Origin: an uncultured bacterium
Lineage (GTDB): Bacteria; Bacillota; Clostridia; Lachnospirales; Lachnospiraceae
Direction of reading: 5' to 3'
DNA length: 17,428 bases
Assembly: GCA_905214955.1 (NCBI GenBank)
Contig: CAJMON010000065.1
Location: 1 to 17,428, forward strand
Shown here piece after piece: positions 12,902 to 17,428 of this stretch. A program made the translations under genes and the position numbers. Each line of letters opens with the position of its first letter. Position 1 is the stretch's first letter. Under the pieces are notes generated by a model. It was not told the origin of the DNA, did not search any database, and was given only the letters and a program-made list of their open reading frames with translations.

Positions 12902-15220
12902 TTATTCCTGATTCTTTAATGCTTCATCCATGGGCACCCGGCGGATTCTCCGGTATTCCAGCAGCGCCACTACTGTATAAGTCAGCACACCTGCCACGAA
13001 CATTTCCACATAAATCATGGGATCTACCCACATGGTAATCCATCCGGACATGCTGGAAAGCATCATTTCTCTAAACAGTATTTCCATCACGCCCCGTTCA
13101 ATGGGCAGACTGATAAGAATGCACAGTACCACCACAATGCTGGTAGACAGAATATACAGGCAGCTGATCTCTGCGTTGCTGTATCCCAGAATCTTGGTCA
13201 TGGAAATGGACTGGGCGTTTTTCTCAATGATCAGCTTGGAAAGCAGATAGATCAATACTGCAAAAATCATCTCCGAAAATACATTGAAGATTCCCATCAT
13301 ACTTCCCATGGAAACATCCAGCTGTCTGGAAATCTTGGTCAGCGCATCAATGTCAATTACAGACCACACATATTTTTCATTGAGATCTGTAAGAGGAGTT
13401 TCTGAAAAATATCCGCTGAAATAATCTTCTCCCAGATCAAAGATCTCATTGAGTTTCTGCTGATCCATAAATACACACAGCGCTGCGCTGTATTCATAAA
13501 TGCCAGCTACCCTGAAAGAATATTCGCCCTTTTCATACTTTTCTTTCAGAGTAATAGTGTCTCCTGTATGAAGCCGGAATTTTTCCGCATAAGCAGAAGA
13601 AATGTAAACGCCGTCTGCTGTCGTAAAATCTGCATCAACATATCTGCTGTCCGGCTGGACTCCGTACAGAAGTACTTCTTCACTCTTATATTTCTCCGCC
13701 AGCGTATCTAGGGAATATGCAGAAAATTTTTCCGCATCCGGATTATCTGTCTGGGTTCCTCCGGCAAAGGCCAGCATTTCTATGGCAGTCTGCAGGCTGT
13801 TTCCTCCTGCCATACTCACAGGCACGGAAAGAATATACTGATAATCAGCCAGCAGATTGTCCTGAATTTCCTCCTGATAATGGGAGAGCACCGACGGCAG
13901 CAGAAGTCCGAAAAACAGAAGCAGGTTTGCAAACAAAATTCCCAGGAACAGCACAACATAACTGCTCATGTTCTGGAAAATCACCCGGAGGCGAAATCTG
14001 GTAAAGATGGTCATTTTCTGACTTAAGTGTATAGCTTTTTTCTGTTTCTTTCCGGATAAGTCTCTGCGCAGGAATTTCAACGGTGACAGACGCAGGCTGC
14101 GGTACAGCACCGCAGAATTGACAATCAGCATAATCAGCGCCGGAACCAGGGTGGTCAGCCAGAAGGCCTCCAAGTTCCAGACCGTCACATACGTTGGAAG
14201 ACTGTAGCTTCCATAATACATTGCCGCACACACATCTTTAAACACCGTATAGCCCAGAATGTTTCCCACAAGGGCTCCGACAATCGTCACCAGAACCGGC
14301 ATGGTCATATAATGCAGCATCAGTTCCCATCTGGTATACCCGGAAGCCCGAAGCGTACCGATGACACCGGCTTCTTTTCGTATGGTATTGCTGATGGTAA
14401 TTCCAAAGACAAACGCCATGATCGCAATGACAATATACAGAAGCGTCATCGTCATAGCCCGGTCTCCGCCCATATCATCTCCGGTAAAGATAATGGCCTG
14501 GTTTACGTACCGGGGGATAAAAGCTTCCAGATGCGCTGTCTTTCCGATCTTTTCCATCAGCGTCTCCGAAACTTCTTTCTCCTCTTTTTCCGTTTCCGGC
14601 TGGATATTGTAAGTCCATGCATAATTGTAATGCAGTTTCTCTTTTCCAAAGACTGCAAATCCTTCTTCGGATACCACGGAAACGCCGAATTTTACAGAGT
14701 CAAACATGGAATCGCTATTGTTCTGGAAAAGAGCGCTGTAGTCAGACAATGCCACAAGACCGGTAATTTTCCAGGTATGATCCCCACTTTCTATAACGTC
14801 CCCGGTGTGCAGCCCGTTGTTGTCCGCATACATCCGGTCCACGCCGATCTCATCCGCCCTCTGTGGGAATGCTCCCTCCATCAGGCACACCTGGTCCACG
14901 TCCGTCCGGTTCTGAAAAATCCGCATGGTGTTTCCATTGCTCAGAGCCTCTTCCACATAAAACAGGTCATAAAGCTGGACGCCTTCCTGCTCAATGGTCT
15001 CTTTCTGACGTTCTCCCAGTGCAGAAGATGTGCGGAAGTTTCCATTTTCCACATGATATTTTTCAAAACTTTCGTTGTAGGCCAGGAGCATACTATTGTC
15101 TGCTACCAGAAATCCGGAAACCAGTCCGATAGTGGATGTCAGCAGCAGAAAAATCACCAGATATTTTCCAAATTCACTTTTCAGCTCCCTTGGCAGCCTT
15201 TTGAACAATGGATTTTTCAT
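12902..15220 (-). CDS. FtsX-like ABC permease
   Basis: A 772-aa membrane protein with about eight helices (20-40, 257-279, 305-326, 353-372, 418-441, 642-663, 686-708, 735-755). Two FtsX domains lie at about 258-378 and 645-765, each with the coupling-helix type motif (GTLRASGYTRWEL at 288-300; KILGYSNAEI at 676-685). Large extracytoplasmic regions (about 41-255 and 445-640) separate them. This two-FtsX layout is that of MacB/LolE-like mechanotransmission permeases, which act on lipoproteins, peptides or antimicrobials at the outer face of the membrane rather than through a channel. Start ATG 15220 has GGAGG 7 nt upstream. It is 12 nt downstream of its ATPase gene. The substrate is unknown, and no adjacent two-component system is seen. 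Confidence 0.92.
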   Translation of the reverse strand: MKNPLFKRLPRELKSEFGKYLVIFLLLTSTIGLVSGFLVADNSMLLAYNESFEKYHVENGNFRTSSALGERQKETIEQEGVQLYDLFYVEEALSNGNTMRIFQNRTDVDQVCLMEGAFPQRADEIGVDRMYADNNGLHTGDVIESGDHTWKITGLVALSDYSALFQNNSDSMFDSVKFGVSVVSEEGFAVFGKEKLHYNYAWTYNIQPETEKEEKEVSETLMEKIGKTAHLEAFIPRYVNQAIIFTGDDMGGDRAMTMTLLYIVIAIMAFVFGITISNTIRKEAGVIGTLRASGYTRWELMLHYMTMPVLVTIVGALVGNILGYTVFKDVCAAMYYGSYSLPTYVTVWNLEAFWLTTLVPALIMLIVNSAVLYRSLRLSPLKFLRRDLSGKKQKKAIHLSQKMTIFTRFRLRVIFQNMSSYVVLFLGILFANLLLFFGLLLPSVLSHYQEEIQDNLLADYQYILSVPVSMAGGNSLQTAIEMLAFAGGTQTDNPDAEKFSAYSLDTLAEKYKSEEVLLYGVQPDSRYVDADFTTADGVYISSAYAEKFRLHTGDTITLKEKYEKGEYSFRVAGIYEYSAALCVFMDQQKLNEIFDLGEDYFSGYFSETPLTDLNEKYVWSVIDIDALTKISRQLDVSMGSMMGIFNVFSEMIFAVLIYLLSKLIIEKNAQSISMTKILGYSNAEISCLYILSTSIVVVLCILISLPIERGVMEILFREMMLSSMSGWITMWVDPMIYVEMFVAGVLTYTVVALLEYRRIRRVPMDEALKNQE

Positions 15221-15232
15221 CAGACTGCCTCC

Positions 15233-15931
15233 TTACCATTCCAGGCTGGCAGCTGGAATCTTCTGCTCATTTTTATAATTTTTCCGAATCATGCCATCAC
15301 GAAGCTTCACCACTCTGTCCGCCATATCTTTGATGGCATCATTGTGGGTCACCATGACAATGGTATTTCCATATTTTTGATTGACTGTTTCAATCAGTTT
15401 TAAAATTTCTTTTGATGTCTGATAGTCCAGGGCTCCTGTTGGCTCATCGCACAGCAGAATATCCGGATTTTTTACAATGGCACGTCCAATGGCAGTGCGC
15501 TGCTGCTGTCCTCCGGAAAGCTGGTTGGGCAGTTTTCTCTGATGCTCAGTAATGCCCAGTGTTTCCATCAATTCATCCACATCCAGGGGACTGTCGCTTA
15601 AATATGCCCCCACTTCAATATTTTCCCGCAAAGTCAGGTTCGGAATTAGATTGTACATCTGAAAAATATAACCCAGATGTTTCCGACGGTACAAAGACAG
15701 CCTTTTTTCATTCATATCTTCCAGACGTTCTCCGTCAATGGTAATACTTCCCGCATCTGCTGCGTCAATGCCTCCGATGATGTTTAACAATGTAGATTTC
15801 CCGGAACCGGAAGGCCCTAAAAGCACGCAAAATTCTCCTCGTTCAATTTGCAGATCCAGGCCCTTTAAAACATCAACTTTACTGTCTCCTGTTCCAAAAG
15901 ATTTCCGGATCCCCTGTACTTCCAAAAACAT
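15233..15931 (-). CDS. ABC ATPase partner of the FtsX-like permease (MacB/LolD type)
   Basis: A 232-aa ATPase with all catalytic motifs: Walker A GPSGSGKST (39-47), Q-loop Gln91 in YIFQMYNLIP, signature LSGGQQQR (138-145), Walker B ILLCDEP (158-164), D-loop GALD and switch His196 (VTHN). The sequence NLIPNLTLRENIEV and DEPTGALD are typical of the MacB/LolD/BceA branch. The start has GGGAGAGGAG (15939-15948) 7 nt upstream. That ribosome site directly touches the end of a 162-bp MITE. First gene of the operon with the permease; a promoter lies beyond the MITE at 16186-16214. Confidence 0.95.
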   Translation of the reverse strand: MFLEVQGIRKSFGTGDSKVDVLKGLDLQIERGEFCVLLGPSGSGKSTLLNIIGGIDAADAGSITIDGERLEDMNEKRLSLYRRKHLGYIFQMYNLIPNLTLRENIEVGAYLSDSPLDVDELMETLGITEHQRKLPNQLSGGQQQRTAIGRAIVKNPDILLCDEPTGALDYQTSKEILKLIETVNQKYGNTIVMVTHNDAIKDMADRVVKLRDGMIRKNYKNEQKIPAASLEW

Positions 15932-15948
15932 AACTCGTCTCCTCTCCC

Positions 15949-16110
15949 AGAGCGTGTTTGAAAAATGCTTTCTGTAAGATGTACGTCACAATTTGTGGAA
16001 GATTTTGTCTGAATGAGGGCGGCGCAGCGGGCTGCGTTAACCGAATCAGGGCAAAATCTCACGCAAAGTGAGGCGTACAGATTGCAGGAATGATTTTTCA
16101 AACACGCTCT
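15949..16110. mobile_element. 162-bp MITE with 18-bp perfect terminal inverted repeats
   Basis: The left end AGAGCGTGTTTGAAAAAT (15949-15966) and right end ATTTTTCAAACACGCTCT (16093-16110) are perfect reverse complements. Pairing continues inward imperfectly (GATTTTG near 16001 with CAAAATC near 16055; GTACGTCAC with GTGAGGCGTAC) up to a CGCAG-CGGG-CTGCG apex, so the whole unit can fold into one long hairpin. There is no coding capacity. No clear target-site duplication is visible at the edges (ccc / aac). It is non-autonomous; the mobilising transposase is not in the window. It sits in the leader of the ABC operon. Confidence 0.88.
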
Positions 16111-16190
16111 AACATAAATTCTGTCAAATCCGATGTCCGTCCATGCATTCTATTTAGTTTTATCTAACCTTTTTTGACAGTTTCTATGTT
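16111..16190 (-). repeat. Wide inverted repeat in the ABC operon leader/promoter
   Basis: 16111-16128 (AACATA-AATT-CTGTCAAA) and 16173-16190 (TTTGACAG-TTTC-TATGTT) are reverse complements at 15 of 18 positions, 44 nt apart. The outer arm covers most of the -10 region of the promoter at 16186-16214, and the inner arm ends exactly at the MITE edge. Between them TTAG-TTTTAT-CTAA (about 16154-16167) is a smaller dyad. It may be a regulator site pair or an older mobile-element end. Confidence 0.55.
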
Positions 16191-16214
16191 AGTCGAGGCT
16201 TACTCATTTGTCAA
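16186..16214 (-). promoter_or_regulatory. Promoter of the FtsX-type ABC operon
   Basis: On the minus strand TTGACA (16214-16209) and TAACAT (16191-16186) are 17 nt apart. The implied leader of roughly 245 nt would include the inverted repeat's inner part and the entire MITE before the ATPase start codon. Confidence 0.6.
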
Positions 16215-16233
16215 CTCTTTTCTGAGTCATCTC

Positions 16234-16680
16234 TCATACTTTTTGCAGACTCTGCACCTCAAAAAGCTGTTTGCCTTCTGCATTTTTCTATCTCCGGATA
16301 TACCACATTGCTGAGTACATACCATCCATCGTTTACAAAAATTTCAATCAGCTGAGGTTCTACAAAAATATCCAGCCTGGCCTCTCCTGAAATTTCCGGT
16401 GTCCGGCTGACTGCATGATAATGTTTGGTATCCTGAAAATCTGCCATTTCTTCATCCCAGATCACCGGAATCACCTGCTGCTTCCCGTTCCAATTTTCAA
16501 AGGTTTCCCCGTCTTAAGAGGTCATCAGTGCCTGGCTGGTCTCCATATGGCCGTTTTTCGTCACATGAATGTTTTCCGGATCTGGTTCCAAGCAGCGCAC
16601 GGCGGAATAATACAGATACAGGTTTCCAGGTGCTTTTACGTGCAGAATATCCTTTCTTTTTAATCCAGTCTGTTCCTTTC
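16234..16680 (-). pseudogene. Decayed GH32-like glycoside hydrolase fragment
   Basis: Minus-strand translation from about 16680 gives DILHVKAPGNLYLYYSAV...NIHVTKNGHMETSQALMTS, an in-frame TAA (near 16515), then DGETFENWNGKQQVIPVIWDEEMAD. It joins abruptly to KHYHAVSRTPEISGEARLDIFVEPQLIEIFVNDG, which resembles the C-terminal beta-sandwich of GH32 fructan/sucrose hydrolases. After VVYPEIEK a one-base frameshift is needed to continue as EGKQLFEVQSLQKV to a TGA at 16234-16236. The catalytic five-blade propeller motifs are missing. So there is N-terminal truncation, one nonsense mutation, a large internal deletion and a frameshift. The remnant begins within a few bases of the DUF1294 gene stop. 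The exact GH family is a moderate call; pseudogene status is firm. Confidence 0.75.
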
Positions 16681-16685
16681 TCTGT

Positions 16686-17267
16686 CTACAGGTTCATGAT
16701 GCCAAGAAGAATGCTGACCTGCATCACCAGCATCAACGGTACACCCACAGTAAAATAGTTTTTCTTTGTCTTATGGTGCAGCAGATACATGCCAAGAAGT
16801 GCCCCGATGCTTCCGCCAAGAAACGCCAGCCCAAGAAGGACCACGATCCGGATACGAGGGCCTTTTTTTACTGCTTTTCTTTTATCTGCCGCAAATACCA
16901 GAAAAGTCAGCACATTCATTCCTGCCAGATACCAGAAAAGCCACGGATGCTCTTGGAAAAAATCCCAGAATACGAAGGTAAGTCCATGATTCTGATATTC
17001 TTTGAACAACAGCAGAACCATTATCTGAATCACCAGCAGGCAGAGGTTCCACACTTTCAGCAGCACATTTTCTTTCTGCACTTTTCGGTCAAAGAAAAGC
17101 ATGGATAAAAGAATCCCCCCTGAACCGCCAGCCAGAGACAGGCACATAAGCGGAATGTCCACCTGCCCTTCCACTCTTTGTCTGAACAATTTTAAATGAA
17201 TCCCATACAGCAGAAATCCGATAACATTAACTGCTCCAAGGTAATAAACTGACATACTTACCTCCAT
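16686..17267 (-). CDS. Membrane protein with two DUF1294-like halves
   Basis: A 193-aa integral membrane protein of unknown function. The C-terminal half has the clear DUF1294 pattern: YLAGMNVLTFLVFAADKRKA (about 113-132), RIRIVVLLGLAFLGGSIGALLGMYLLHHKTKK and YFTVGVPL. The N-terminal half (YYLGAVNVIGFLLYGIHLK, then LSLAGGSGGILLSMLFFDRK) has the same order of N-x-x-x-F, GGS-x-G and late basic motif. It looks like a diverged second copy. The start at 17267 has GAGAGG 7 nt upstream. A second ATG at 17255 has GGAGGT 4 nt upstream and would drop four residues. No partner gene is evident; the promoter was not confidently seen. Confidence 0.8.
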   Translation of the reverse strand: MEVSMSVYYLGAVNVIGFLLYGIHLKLFRQRVEGQVDIPLMCLSLAGGSGGILLSMLFFDRKVQKENVLLKVWNLCLLVIQIMVLLLFKEYQNHGLTFVFWDFFQEHPWLFWYLAGMNVLTFLVFAADKRKAVKKGPRIRIVVLLGLAFLGGSIGALLGMYLLHHKTKKNYFTVGVPLMLVMQVSILLGIMNL

Positions 17268-17389
17268 GGCAAAACCTCTCCTCTCTTTTTACCACATGCT
17301 TTTGCCGCTCATTTCTTTTCTGTTCAAAAGGCAGATATTTTTCTACTTTTATATCCATTTGTCACTGTTCAATAACCTGCGTTTCGGTA

Positions 17390-17399
17390 CCCCCCCCCC
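17390..17399. repeat. 10-base C (G on minus strand) homopolymer
   Basis: Ten consecutive C residues at 17390-17399, about 120 nt upstream of the DUF1294 gene and within 30 nt of the window end. Such tracts can slip and may affect a neighbouring promoter, but they are also a common site of sequencing error. The rest of 17268-17428 holds no recognisable gene. Confidence 0.7.
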
Positions 17400-17428
17400 G
17401 CCGTTTTTTATGCTTCTTATCGTCTTTT

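Noticed and set aside
14312..15403. A 363-codon open frame on the + strand
   Set aside because: It is antisense to the FtsX-like permease and ATPase, rich in H, F and S with no recognisable domain, and is a shadow frame.
15865..16101. 78-codon minus-strand frame across the MITE
   Set aside because: It consists mostly of the MITE hairpin and overlaps the real ATPase start; not conserved-looking.

Overview
The window looks like chromosomal DNA from a gut-type low-to-mid GC Gram-positive bacterium, most likely Lachnospiraceae (Clostridia). The pointers are an Rpn-type nuclease remnant with the repetitive R-E-E-G tail common in that family, a DUF4250 mini-gene, a LacI-type regulator beside hexuronate genes, strong AGGAGG-type ribosome sites, and a 162-bp hairpin MITE. 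The species call is inference; no rRNA or other marker gene is present.

Region 1 (1-4513, + strand) is a hexuronate catabolic block: a LacI-family regulator with a 7+7 bp palindromic operator just upstream, uxaC (uronate isomerase), eda (KDPG aldolase) and a PfkB-type kinase that best fits 2-keto-3-deoxygluconate kinase. Together they give the entry step and the last two steps of the glucuronate/galacturonate to pyruvate + glyceraldehyde-3-P route. The middle steps (uxuA/uxuB or uxaA/uxaB) are not in the window. eda-kdgK has its own good promoter and ends at a strong terminator.

Region 2 (4514-5340) is a degenerate island between two convergent operons. It holds an N-terminally truncated Rpn (PD-(D/E)XK nuclease / putative transposase) gene, itself interrupted in frame by a ~174-bp structured insertion resembling the end of an IS200/IS605 element. 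The island is bounded by 27-bp inverted repeats (24/27 identical) that begin directly after the U-tracts of the two flanking terminators. A third copy of the 15-bp core, GCCAGGCATATCAAT, lies directly after an unrelated terminator at 12832. This terminator-associated repeat is the least explained signal in the window.

Region 3 (5341-8280, - strand) is clpB followed, with a 4-nt ATGA overlap, by a 57-codon DUF4250 gene and a terminator. A roughly 260-nt non-coding GC-rich stretch (8281-8539) follows. Region 4 (8540-12805, - strand) is a MarR regulator plus a heterodimeric ABC exporter: one subunit has degenerate catalytic motifs and the other canonical ones. The operon has a promoter with a perfect palindrome between -35 and -10. 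Region 5 (12832-16214, - strand) is a two-gene MacB/FtsX-type ABC system whose leader contains a MITE ending exactly at the ribosome-binding site. Region 6 (16234-17428, - strand) holds a decayed GH32-like glycosidase fragment, a membrane protein with two DUF1294-like halves, and a 10-base G/C homopolymer near the window end.

No tRNA, rRNA, CRISPR array or prophage was seen. Coordinates and motifs were read by eye; family names come from recognised motifs, not from database searches.
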